NCBI GenBank assembly: GCA_023374045.1
Contig: CM041780.1
Coordinates: 32,978,337-33,042,336 of the forward strand
From: Limonium bicolor
Taxonomy: Eukaryota > Streptophyta > Magnoliopsida > Caryophyllales > Plumbaginaceae
DNA: 64,000 nt
Direction of reading: 5' to 3'
Shown: piece after piece, positions 49,001-60,400 of the stretch
Numbering within the stretch: position 1 is the stretch's first letter
Layout: every line of letters starts with the position of its first letter
Translations under genes and position numbers: made by a program
The notes under the pieces: generated by a model
Database searches by the model: none
What the model was told of the DNA's origin: nothing
Seen by the model: only the letters and a program-made list of their open reading frames with translations

Positions 49001-50876
49001 TTACAATTTTGACACAAAACTTTACAAAATGTTATAATTTTTATTAAATTCATTTAAAAACCTAAATTCCACTTATTTATGCCCACGACTTTATATTTTA
49101 CTAGTAATTACCGTTTGACCCCAAACTTAATAATATAAGCATAAATTAAATTAAATAAGCTTTTAAACTTAAATTAAAATGGCCTAATGACATGGCCTTA
49201 TTACAACTTTGATTTATAACATAAAATTACACATAAATAGCCCAAAATATACTATAAACTCTCGGCCTTGCTGTACATTAATTATTTTTCCACATAATAT
49301 CATAATTTGACCATTATGTTAATTAAACCACTTTAATGACTAGCTTAATTTATCTAATCATTTTTTTTCCATACATAGGTTAAAATCACCCATTTAATTA
49401 ACTCCACTCTCGGCATATATTTGATATGAGCTGAAAAATCATAATAACATAAGTTTAAGGTGTTTATACCTTGATTTAGGTACTTAAAGCCCTAATATCC
49501 ACTCTGCAGCTTGGAGGAAAAATCACCATGGCACTTAAACATGTTTAATGCAGCAAAATAAGATATGGTTACACTCCAAGCATGAGCTAACCATAAGGAA
49601 CAATTAAATGTAAGATTTAAGGCAAAAATCACCTTAAAAAGGAATGGTAGTCTCAAAGAGGTTTCGGCCTGAATCAAGAACACCACATGGTGTTAAATTC
49701 ACCATAAAAACATGGGGAATAGCTAGACAGCAGCAAGGTGCTATGGTAATAGATTTTACCTTGGCAAAATGCCTTAAAGAATTATTTTTCTTTTGATTTT
49801 CGGCCACCCTTGCTCCAAGTGGTTAACACACTGAATCAACATGAAAATATGAAATTATGAGTGAATAAACTCATAGAAAACAGAAGAAGAAAACCGGATG
49901 AAGAGTAAGAATCCTTAAGGTATGTTTTTACCTTATAATGGAAATTTTGACCACCTTGGTCCCAAAGGTTGCTTCAGTCGAGAATGGATCTTGTTCAAGG
50001 TTTAAAATACTGAGAATAAGCCATGGAAAGTGATAGATTATAAGCTCCATGTGTAGGTGATGAAGAGATGAAGAAAAAGAGCTAAAATATGCCTTAAACC
50101 ATTACCTTAGGTGGAAAAGAGTTTTATTTGCTTTGAATGATCAAGAACACAGCTTGAGAGCTTTAGGAACTGCTGAGGGCTCGGCTGGAATGGGACAAGA
50201 GGAAAGAGAAAGAAAGAATTTGTGTTTTAATGAGTAAAAAGTAGAAAATGGAATAGTAAATGGTGATTCACCAAATTGGCTAGATATTTTGATTAAAGGT
50301 GAATATTCTGTCCTCCATCCCTTAAGCTGCCACCTCATTTAGGATATGGATGAGTCAAATCTTGACCATTGACTTGACTTAGTCAATTTTGCTTAAAATA
50401 CACTATTTGGATTACTATTCACAAATGAATACCATATTTCTGTTTTGTTTTTTTGAAATCTTGGATTTAGACCTTCTAATGTGGTACATTACAGTAAATT
50501 AGTATAAAAAGGTCTAATACAATGCCTAACGTCACTCAAAACTCACTCAGAAAGTCAAATTTCTCAAAAACGTGTTTTAAGGAGTTTTAAAGCATAATTT
50601 ATGTTAGAACATGTTTTTGAGCTTGGTTTCCTTTGAGAATAGTTTTATAGTGTTCATTACATAATTATAATACTTAGGAATCCACTTTGGATCCTAATTG
50701 AGGTCATACAATCTCTATGGTTTCTTAAAGCACATTTTTGGCTTTACCGATCTTAAGGCATGTTTTGCCTTGTTGAGATCTTTAGATTGTTCCCCAATGG
50801 TATTAAGATGTTTATTAATCTTCTTAGATCATTAATAGATCATTTAATTATTATTTTTAAGGTTAGGGGTATTTCA
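46083..50876 (-). repeat. LTR5 (3' LTR of unit E, 5' LTR of unit F)
   Basis: 4794 bp, with canonical ends between the PBS at 46067-46078 and the PPT at 50880-50896. It shares its diagnostic variants with LTR2. It has fewer apparent one-base losses than LTR2 to LTR4. Confidence 0.91.
47266..47281 (-). promoter_or_regulatory. Predicted LTR5 TATA box
   Basis: Same core as LTR1 with the flanking bases unchanged. Confidence 0.45.
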
Positions 50877-50879
50877 ATC

Positions 50880-50896
50880 TACCCCCCTTAAAAAGG
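50880..50896 (-). promoter_or_regulatory. Polypurine tract of unit F
   Basis: Same 17-base motif, three bases from the LTR5 end. Unit E has no equivalent at LTR4. Confidence 0.8.
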
Positions 50897-51287
50897 CTTC
50901 GTCCCGAAGTCCTTACTCATCTACAAATGACCTAAGGAATCCAGTTCCACTAAGTAATCAAAACAGACCATTGCTAGGGAGTAACTCCCACTAGGTTCAG
51001 ACCTAGTCTGTATGTATCATAGTTGATACAGCACATATCAAGTAGCCAAAACTCATGGCATAAACTCATTCATATCATAGCACTAAACAAGGTGCACATC
51101 CAACTTACCAACAGAAGTACTCAGCGGTACTATATATATATATATTCAAAAAGGTACACTAAGGCACATACATAAGATGTATCAAACATACAATCATCCA
51201 AACAAACATGTATGGCGCAGCATACCACCAAAACACACCACAAAAACAAGACCTAATGCATAACATATACGCAAGCCAAGTGGTGTC

Positions 51288-51304
51288 TACCCCCCTTAAA
51301 AAGG
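51288..51304 (-). repeat. Second PPT-like tract, unit F
   Basis: Exact 17-base copy of the unit's PPT, just past the pol stop. Confidence 0.6.
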
Positions 51305-51338
51305 GTTTGACCACGAACCCGTATAAGTATCACAACCA

Positions 51339-54300
51339 CTACTCGAAGAGTGCTGGATACTTCGCTCTCATGGAGTCTTCTAACTCCCATGTAGCCTCCT
51401 CCACCTCATGGTTCGACCAGAGAACCTTGACCATGCTAACGGTCTTGTTCCTAGTTTGTCTCGTCTTCATATCGAGGATGCGGAGTGGTACCTCTTCATA
51501 TCGTAGAGCGGGGTCCAACTCTAAAGTCTCTGGCTGTAAAACGTGCGAAGGATAGGGCACATACCTCTTCAACTGTGAAACGTGAAAGACGTTGTGCACC
51601 CTCTCGAGCTCTGCTGGCAAATCCAGTATGTAGGCTAACGGGCCCACTCGCTCCCTAATCGCATAAGGTCCAACATACTTTGGGCTCAACTTGCCCTTCT
51701 GCCCGAACCGGAAGATCCCCTTCATGGGTGACACTCTGAGGAATACCATGTCGTTGGTAGTGAACTCAATGTCTCTCCTCCTGGTGTCTGCATATGACTT
51801 CTACCGGTCCTGAGCTGCCCTCATGTTCCTACGGATCTGTAAAACATCCTCCTTGATCTCCTCTACGGCCCTGGGCCTCATCCCAGCAAAAAGGAGTCCT
51901 ACACGGTCGACCGTAAAGTGCCTAGAATGGTGGCATCTGTATTGAGGAGTGGTAGCTGTTGTTGTAGGCGAACTCTATCAGATGTAGACGCTCTAACCAG
52001 CTCCCCTGAAAATCCAAGGAACATGGTCTCAGCATGTCCTCCAGTGTCTGGATGGTCCTCTCACTCTGACCGTCAGTCTATGGATGGAATGCCGTACTAA
52101 GCTTCAGCTTCGTACCCAAGGCTTCCTGAACCTGACCCCAGAATCTGGACAACAATCGAGGGTCCCTGTCAGACACAATGGTCTTTGGCACACCATGGTG
52201 CCGAATCACCTCCTTATGGAACAAGTCCGCCAACTTCGGGAACTTCCAGGTATCCTCTATAGCCATAAACTTCGCCGCCTTCGTAAGACGATCTACAATG
52301 ACCCAAATCATGTTCAGTCCTCCCTTAGTCGGTGGGAGACCGACAACAAAATCCATCGAGATGTCCTCGAACATCCAGTAAGGAATAGGCATAGACTGCC
52401 CTAATCCGCCGGGTCTCATATGGTCAAACTTAACCTTCTGACAGGTCAAGCATCTAGCCACGTAGTCGGCTACGTCCTTCTTCATCCCGCTCCACCAGAA
52501 ATGGACCTTCAAGTCCTTGTACATCTTCGAAGAACCGGGGTGGACGGATAAGGATGAGCAATGAGCCTCCTGGAGTACCTTCTACTTCAGATCAATAGTG
52601 GACTCTGGAATACATAACCGGCCATTCTGTCGAATCATGTCGTTGTCACTCTGTTCGAAGTCATACTTTTGACTCTCAAAACAACCCTCTGACATCTTTT
52701 GCCTGATACTTTGCATATACTGATCACTCTCATGTGCAGCTTGCATCTGATCAACCAGACTGCTGCCCGCTAAAAGTGTAAACAATGAATGAGCTCTGCG
52801 GCTCAGGGCGTCGGCTACAACATTCGCCTTGCCCGCCTTGTACCTCAGGTCTATGTCGTAGTCCTTCAAGAACTTGACCCATCTTCTCTGTCGCATGTTC
52901 AGCTCCTTCTGAGTGAAGAGATGCTGTAAACTCTTGTAATCAGAGTAGATGGTGACTGTCACACCGTAAAGCTAATGTCGCCCGATCTTCAAAGCGAAGA
53001 CTGCTGCGCCTAACTCTAGGTCATGTGTGGGGTAATTCACCTCGTGCTTCTTCAGCTGACGGGATGCGTAGGCAACTACCTTCCCGTGCTACATAAGCAC
53101 ACAACCTAGACCGGTTCCAGAGGCATCACAATATACCTCGAACCTATTGGTGCCCTCAGGGATAGGAGATCCTTCAGTGTCTGAAAGGACTGCTCGCACT
53201 CGGAAGACCATAAGAACTGGGACTCCTTCTTCATGAGATTCTTCATCGGTTTAGCCACCTTGGAGAAGTCCTTCACGAACCTTCGATAGTAACCGGCCAA
53301 ACCCAGAAAGCTGCGGACGTCTATAACCGTCTTCGGCTTCGGTCAACTCTTCACTGCCTCAATTTTAGCAGGGTCTACAGATATCCCGCTCGCTGATATA
53401 ATGTGTCCAAGGAATGGCACGCTGTCCAACCAGAACTCACACTTCGACAGCTTGGCATACAACTAGTTCTCTCTCATGATACTCAAAACCTGTCTCATAT
53501 GTAACTCATGCTTCTCCTCGGTCTTTGAATAGACCAGGATATCATCGATGAAGACCAAAACTGAACTATCAAGCTGCTCTCTGAAGAGACGGTTCATCAA
53601 ATCCATGAAAATAGCTGGCACATTCGATAACCCGAATGGCATAACGGTGAACTCGTAGTGTCCATACCGTGTCCTGAAAGCTGTCTTCTCCACATCACCC
53701 TCTGCAATCCTGATCTGATGGTAGCCAAATCTGAGATCTATCTTCGAGAACACATTGGCTCCTCTCAGCTCGTCAAAAAAGTCATCTATCCTTGGTAACG
53801 GGTACTTGCTCTTGACCGTGACCGCATTAAGCTCGCTGTAGTCGATGCAGAGTCGCATACTGCCGTCCTTCTTCTTGACGAACAGTACTGGAGCACCCCA
53901 GGGAGAAACACTAGGTCGTATGAACCCCTTGTCAAGGAGGTCCTCCAGTTGTAGCTTCAGCTCCCTCATCTCAGCCGGCGCCATACGGTAGGGCGCCTTA
54001 GCAATAGGGCCCGTACCTGGTAACAAGTCGACGACGAACTCAACCTCGCGCACAGGCGGCATGCCTGGCAGCTCATCAGGAAACAAGTTGTGGAAATCTA
54101 CCACGACTGGAATGTCTGAGTCCATCACGTCGCTCTGTCTCGTGACCTAAACATAACAGAGGAAGGCCAACCAGCCCTTCCTAACGTCCTTCATCAGGGA
54201 TAGCTCTGACACAATCTTGACAGTCGGCTCTCTCCTCACATTACGGTATGACACTGTCTTGCCGCTCGGCCCCTTCAGCAGTAGTCGATGCTCTGCACAA

Positions 54301-54592
54301 TGTAGGTGGCCCCTATGCTCCTGCAGCCAGTCCATGCCCACTATAACGTCGAAGCCCAAGTTCTTGAACTTGATCAGGTCAATGGGGAAGGTCTCAGTCA
54401 TGACGCTGGTCTCTAACCCCGTGTACTGTCTGGTGCAACCAACTCTCTCCTTCGAAGGAAGGGTGACTGAAAAGTCAAAGAGCTGTTCGGGGGCAGCCCC
54501 CAGCTTCTTAGCGAATGCCGAGGAGATAAAAGAATGTGAAGCCCCTGAGTCGAACAATATGGAAGCACTAACACCATCGACCAGAAAGGTAC
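51339..54592 (-). pseudogene. pol: pol, unit F (PR-RT-RH-IN-chromodomain, several stops)
   Basis: Protease has ILFDSGASHSFIS at about 54550. A 221-residue RT frame (53463-54128) runs from [13 protein letters not shown] through [17 protein letters not shown] and FIDDILVYS to the TAG after MREN. RT thumb/RNase H at 53106-53300 and 52582-52962 includes the IYSDYKSL and LSRRAHSL blocks. Integrase at 52078-52524 includes HFWWSGMKK, two zinc-ligand cysteines, MDFVVGLPP and SDRDPR. The chromodomain at 51339-51749 has VPYPSHVLQPE and NHEVEEATWELED. These copy RNA to DNA, insert it, and probably steer insertion to heterochromatin. Stops interrupt RT and RNase H, so the unit needs help in trans. Confidence 0.93.
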
Positions 54593-54665
54593 CTGAGATC
54601 ACCTCTCGTATTAGCATCGAGTCCCAATAAATCACTTATTTACTGTCGGTTGTTAATTGTCATAC

Positions 54666-54743
54666 CTATGATGACATTACCGGACCCCTTGGCTTGCGCC
54701 ATATCTAGCATGCATATGGTACCCTCCTTTCCATTTTCGTGGC
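54666..54743 (-). CDS. pol: Gag-Pol linker exon 5, unit F
   Basis: 78 nt, open, with acceptor CACTTCAG|GCC and donor TAG|GTATGA. It contains an internal ATG (54702-54700), so Pol could alternatively be initiated here on a downstream message. Confidence 0.58.
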
Positions 54744-54854
54744 CTGAAGTGATGAATTAACGGTATCAACAAACTGAACACATATACTTGAAGGTACAAA
54801 AACTCTTATTTCATTTATCCAGTTGGTATTACACAAGGTTACACACTTAGCTAC

Positions 54855-55602
54855 TCAATTACACCAGTACTGTCTGAAAGTTAAATTTAAACGGCCAAGT
54901 CGGATGTGGGTCTCATTCACTAGAGCTGGTGGGGCGGTATTGAGCTTAATGCTCTTAATCCCATGATATACTAGCCTTGACTCTCCACCAAATACCAACA
55001 CGTCCCCGGACTTGAGGATGATCCTGCTTGCTAGATCCATCCTCTTCTGGTCTCCATAGATGAACTCAGAATCATCGCCGATGGAGAATGACACAACCGG
55101 TATTCCTCTGGTGATGGATTCGGTCGTCTCATCACGGTCTTGGTGCATCCCAAGCCTTCCTCCCTGCTCGTAGTAGTTGACGATGCAGATGTTGGGTGTC
55201 ATGTCGGGTAATGGGTAAGTCTCACAGTCTTGAGCAATATCCATTGTGTTTCTCACCAAGGTTAGAAACTCTCAGGTATCCTAGGTATTGATACGCCACC
55301 TTCCATCCTCACCTCTCGGTAAAACCTAGCTTGCGGATCCCAATCTTTCCCTAAGCACATCATGTGCAGTTTCATCTTAGAACCACTACTAAATACAGGG
55401 GTATAAAATCCTCCCAAGCCCTTACCCAAAGCCCTACACTCGTTCACTATGGCGATTTGCTCATCTATGGTTAGGAACTCTCTGAGATGTATCATGCCCG
55501 GTCTGACCACATGACACAACTCGCCAGGGTACTCCCATCTTTCTTCCACGGGTCTAGGTGATCTCGGTCTTGTGAGTGTGGGATAGTAGATATCGAAGTC
55601 TC
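54855..55602 (-). CDS. AlkB-like Fe(II)/2OG dioxygenase exon, unit F
   Basis: About 246 residues when read through one frameshift. From the exon start: an acidic/Pro lead, RPGMIHLREFLT (about 34), a nucleotide-recognition region with KMKLHMMCLGKDWDP (about 77-90), NYYEQGGRLGMHQDRDE with NxY and the HxD iron ligands near residues 154/156, FSIGDDSEFIYGDQ, GDVLVFGGESRLVYHG with the distal histidine near 214, and RLNLTFR with the 2-oxoglutarate-binding arginines near 238/244. The known family reaction is oxidative demethylation of N-methylated bases in RNA or DNA. The pattern most resembles the ALKBH1-type plant proteins, by recognition only. Frames 55262-55549 and 54855-55259 meet at a one-base loss near 55265 shared with B and E. 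The unit reads WCN before its stop instead of the stop after QY in B, D and E. Confidence 0.9.
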
Positions 55603-55733
55603 CTAAGAGACAAAAGGTTTCCTAGGTAAGTCGTTTATCTAAAGCAGTAATTAAAACACACTTTCTTGCTAAGGTAAAGCGTTTAACACTTAGTCATGCT
55701 CTCATACAATGGTTTAAGGTTTCAAAAGCTAAT

Positions 55734-56072
55734 CTTCACCACGCTGGGTACTAGTACCAGCGCCCGAAGCTCCCGCTGCATTCAGCACACGGTTGCCCGG
55801 CGGGTTCGTCCTCTGGGTCTGCTGCTGCTGCCCTTTCTGGGCTGGGGGCGCCTGCCCCATCTGGCCACCTCGAGCTCCACCTCCTCCAGCAGGTGCGCTC
55901 TGAGTCCCCTTCGACGGGCGGTACGCTCGGCTCTCCGGATTCGCGAAGCACTCGAACGACCTATGACCTTTCTTCCCACAGTGGTGGCAGTCCACCGCTT
56001 GCCCGGAGCAGTCAACACCCGGGTGGTCTTTACCACAACTCTTGCAGGGAAAGTGGCACTGGGGTGCAGAAC
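55734..56072 (-). CDS. gag: gag exon 4 (zinc knuckles), unit F, donor mutated
   Basis: Fully open (113 residues). It opens GSAPQCHFPC after the AATAG acceptor and contains both knuckles, the Gly/Ala-rich linker, a QQQQTQRT run and a TSTQRGE end. Nucleocapsid-type RNA binding is expected. The 3' donor has GT changed to AT (GAAG|ATTAGC at 55733), so neither the AlkB nor the Pol junction can form normally and translation runs to a near stop. Intron 3 is 56073-56157 (85 nt, phase 1). Confidence 0.82.
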
Positions 56073-56157
56073 CTATTATCATACAACAATCTGATTAATA
56101 CAAGGACGGTAATGGATAGGGTAATTCACAGCTCATTCATGAGGTTAGATCACTTAC

Positions 56158-56508
56158 CCTTAGGGGGTGCAGATCTGAGAGGCTGGACATCATAGGTAGG
56201 CCCGGTCAGCATCGGAACCATCTCCTTGCCCTTCTGGCTGGCCTGCTCCTTCTTCTTCTCCCTCCAGGAGAACTTTTTCTTCTTGTTATCGTCAAAGAGT
56301 TAGGAATTGCAGGTATAAAAGCAGGAAAGCAAGTAAGTAGCTTAAATAAATTTAAATAACTTAAAAGCGGTTCTTACTTCCCGCCCTTGCTGCCTTCGCC
56401 TCCAGCCACAACCTCAGCCTCCTTCTCAGGGGCCTTACGCTTCTGCCCCTGACTGTCATCCTGGCTGTTCACCAACTGCTCGGTCTGAGAAGCAGCATCA
56501 TAGCACTC
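56158..56508 (-). CDS. gag: gag exons 2 and 3, unit F
   Basis: Exon 2 (56378-56508, 131 nt) continues Gag in phase 0 as ECYDAASQTEQLVNSQDD and a charged linker. Intron 2 is 56282-56377 (96 nt). Exon 3 (56158-56281, 124 nt) encodes the basic KKKFSWREKKKEQ block and a PTYDVQPLRSAPPKG end in phase 1. The exon 2 donor (GGGAA|GTAAGA) leaves phase 2 whereas exon 3 needs phase 0, a one-base disagreement present in every unit. Intron 1 is 56509-56587. Confidence 0.6.
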
Positions 56509-56587
56509 CTACAATGCATCAATGAGTTCCCCGATACTTGAAATAAATCAAACAAAGTTACAAGGTATAAACTGTCAACTAATTTAC

Positions 56588-57253
56588 CTGGACCGTAGGG
56601 TATAAAGCAGCACCCATGGCGGCCTAGATAGCATATCGTAGCCCACCTCTGAACTTCCCCACCTTCACGGTGTTAGAATAAACAACTCCTGGGACAAAGT
56701 CCAACAGCCCAATGAATGAGGAGTAGTACTGATCCACTATCAGACTACCCTGCCTCAGAGCCTCGAACTCTTCCCTCTTCCTCTGCTTCAAGTAAGCAGG
56801 GTAACACATATCTCTCAGCAACTCCATAAAACCCGTCCAACCGAAACCCTCTATACCATTGTAATCTGCCATCACGGACCTCCACCAAGTGCTGGCGGCG
56901 TCCCTTAGATGGAAGACTGCTATACCGACCCGGTGCTCAGCAGGCACATGAATGGCGTCGAAACCCTTCTCGTGCTCGATAATATATCTCACCAGGACGG
57001 TGGGGTCAGCTACTCCATCATAAGTATGTACTCGCGTGTTGACGACGCTCTTTAGCCAGTTTGGCTCTCTCGGTGCGGGTATGGGTGGGACTATGGATGG
57101 CGCTCCGATCTGGATGCCTCCCATCTGGGCCAGCTGAGCAAAGACGGCAGCTACCGTCTCAGCAACGCCCACGGCATGGGTCTCAGGAGGACCTCCTCCA
57201 GACCCGCCGCCTCTACCTCTGCCTCTGCCTGACGGACGACCTTTAGTAGACAT
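56588..57253 (-). CDS. gag: gag exon 1, unit F (open but for one TAG)
   Basis: 666 nt starting at 57253-57251, the best-preserved Gag exon. Residues 1-25 are Gly/Arg-rich. The capsid domain runs from about residue 76 (HTYDGVADPT) through STWW (121-124) and VDQYYSSF (about 178) to GLRYAI at 209. There a TAG interrupts; C and D have AAG. Beyond the stop, AAMGAALYPTVQ leads to the CAG|GTAAAT donor in phase 0. The expected role is capsid assembly and RNA packaging in the cytoplasm. The start is chosen because no upstream in-frame ATG is conserved and the codon lies 210 bp after the PBS in all units. Confidence 0.88.
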
Positions 57254-57447
57254 CTGAAGAATTCAGAATTAAAGTCAACACTCGAAAAGAATACTGTACT
57301 TTCCTCAACCATAAGTTCACATAGCCCTAAAACGCGTAAAACACATTGTCCCCGACAATCTCCTAACTCAACTCGTTTCCAACTTCCTCATTGGTACTCG
57401 TATATGAATAACCTAAGCTCACAGTACTTAGACTACTATCTCTTGTA

Positions 57448-57475
57448 ATCAGTGCGGTACTCCGCTCTGATACCA
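57448..57475 (-). promoter_or_regulatory. Primer binding site of unit F (hairpin with one mismatch)
   Basis: 12-base match at 57464-57475. An A to T change in the distal arm (AGTGCGG instead of AGAGCGG) breaks one pair of the stem but leaves the tRNA complementarity intact. Confidence 0.88.
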
Positions 57476-57479
57476 CTTT

Positions 57480-60400
57480 TGTAACACCCCTACTAATCCG
57501 ACTCCTAATTATAATACAAACGTAGTGCTTAGTAATTAAATCACAGCGGTAAATAACAGACAATCGCTCTAATGGTGTCACTGTTATCACTCGCCCATAC
57601 GGGTGACAACTAGTTACATGATAATCAACATACGAAACGTACTCCCGTAGTGACCACAAGAGATAGATAGTAGTGCTTTTATAAAACTAAAATATATACA
57701 ACAACAATCCGTCTTATACATAAACCGTACACATGATCGTCTAACCAAATATACATCTCGGTTTACAAAACCCGAGTCCAAAATAACCATAGTCTCAGTC
57801 CATACCAAGTCTAACCAAAAGTCACTAAAACTGTCGCGCCCCGCGTCGACCCTCCAGCTAGTCTCCTGAAAATAAAAATGGTTTGTGGTATGGAATCAGC
57901 CCCTGCTGAGTATGTTATCACATGCCCCGTCATGCCTCCTCAAACCCCTCAATTAATTGGTCGAGAGCATGAGATTCGTTACATGCAATGCCGTTTTAAT
58001 ATTTAAACTATAAAACATTTAACAGTAATAACCATACAATAAACACAACCATCAACACACATAATATAATCCACACAGTATAACCAATGAACAACAAGGC
58101 GAAACAATGAGAATAATAAACAAGCATTAACTCCCGTCCTTGGCATGAAGACCAATATTGTTCGCCAATGTACAAGTCACAACTGTAATAAATGTTCGGT
58201 TATACCTAGTGACAACGTCTTGTTAAAACGACGTGTCTCTAAATTACCCATATACTATGGCGGGTCACCCACGGCAGTAGCCACTCCAGCGGTAGAGTCT
58301 CTGACCAACGAACATCCTGGTATCGTTTTTGTGGTCACAGCGCACACCAAGAGCCACATCCTCTTGGCTTTGTTATGTTATTTAATTATACCATCGCATC
58401 GCATTACCAATTTTTACTAACACAGCAGACTAAGGTCGTTAGTCCAATCTGGAGTATGTAAACTCAGGATCCAGCATTAGATACGAGAGCGGTGTTAGAA
58501 AAGGCCCATGCTCCGTATTAAAGTCTCGGATAATATATATCTTATTATCCTAGTGCTACAACGTTTTTCTGACGATCCTTATATTACATATAAGATAGCA
58601 CCATAGCCGTTAGTTCGTTTTATATATATAGGTCCATATATGCGAACCAATACTGTTAACGCAGCAGCAGTAAATATTAAGCAGCTAAAATATACAGTTC
58701 ATGCATATTTATTCACACAATCAGACAAACAATCTTATCACAGATTACACAGAAGTCTGAACTGAGGAAGCCCTCAGAGACAATCAGAGACACATAACAA
58801 CATACCGTTCACCCTGATTATATAACTGTGGAGTATGAATCAGCTAGATCCAATGCTCCTCGTGTCGTCTCTAACAGTCTAATAATACATAACGCTACAG
58901 ATTAGAATCCCGTATAACGACATTACTCTGCGGTACCCTTACCGTCACTAATACCTCCCGGTTTATTCCCCGTTATTAACTAACAACGTTTGTCGGGTTT
59001 TCGGTTTAACTCGGGATTTGGAAAAACGTTATATTACATGCGTAGACTCGTCTTGTATATTAATATACTTAAAATTTGAACTTGGTTATCGCATGTAATT
59101 CAATATACACTTGTATATTATATAGTTTGTTTCTATATTGCATGTATAATTCTTAATCATATATTATACATTTCACCTTAGTATTTATTTTGCTAAGGTT
59201 AGTTTTTCCAAGTTTAATGTAGTATAATTCATATGTAAAAATACTTTGAATTATATAAATCCTTATTATTTCATGTATACTCCTTACATTAGAATTTCCT
59301 TATCTAATGTTTATAATTCTTTTCTCTTTACCTTATATCATTTTAATTATGATATTATATGGTTATTGAACTATATTGTATTTTTCCACTCCATAACATA
59401 TATTTATTTATATACATGTGTTATGGGACTATTTGCTATATGGTAAGTCTTCATAATATATTCATTCTCTTTTAATGAATATTTCTTATATTATAAATGT
59501 TACGACCCTTATAACATTAAAAACCATATTATAAATTTTCATTCAAAAATGCCCATATTACCGAACAACACTTATTTTCTCAAATATTTACAAAATCCAC
59601 CACATGATTTATATAATGTTATATTATAGTTATATAACATATATTATGACATTTATGTCATTAAAACAATTATAACCTATAGTTATAAAATACCAAACAA
59701 CCCTTATTCTTCTCGGTTTTTATCATATTCCACTATACTTCCATAATTTACAAATCAACCCCAAATTATATTCCATTGTTACACTTATAATATCTATCTT
59801 ATATTATAATCCTTAAACCTTAATATAATTATAATCTATAGTTATAAATACTTATAATTGACGAACAGACCCTAGGGTCTGTTTAAATTTAATTCCTACC
59901 ACCTAACTTTGTATAATTACCAAATCTCCCCAATTTATAATATACAGTTTCCTAATGTCATTAAAACTATATATTATACATATATCTTAATAAAACCTTA
60001 TATATAACTCCAAAAATTACCAAACTATACCAAAAGGTTATAAATATCATTCCTAACCTTATACTTTTTGTATTTCTCGGTTTATACCCATATGTTACCC
60101 ATTTGTAACAATGATATAAAATACATATATTATACTTATATAATTCATATTAACTCCAAATTTAACCAAATAAACTTCTAAACATTCCTAACAACCTAAG
60201 GTCTGTTCTAAACTCCATTTAGTACCCCTAGGTTTCAGAAATTACAATATCACCCCATCTCTTATAAATTTTTTACAATTTAATAACTAACTTATTATAA
60301 GGTAGTACTTTAATTCCATAAACTCTCCAAACTTGGTCAAAGTCTCCTATATAGTCAACTTTGACTTCTAATCCCAATTTGGACCCAAACTCTCGGTAAT

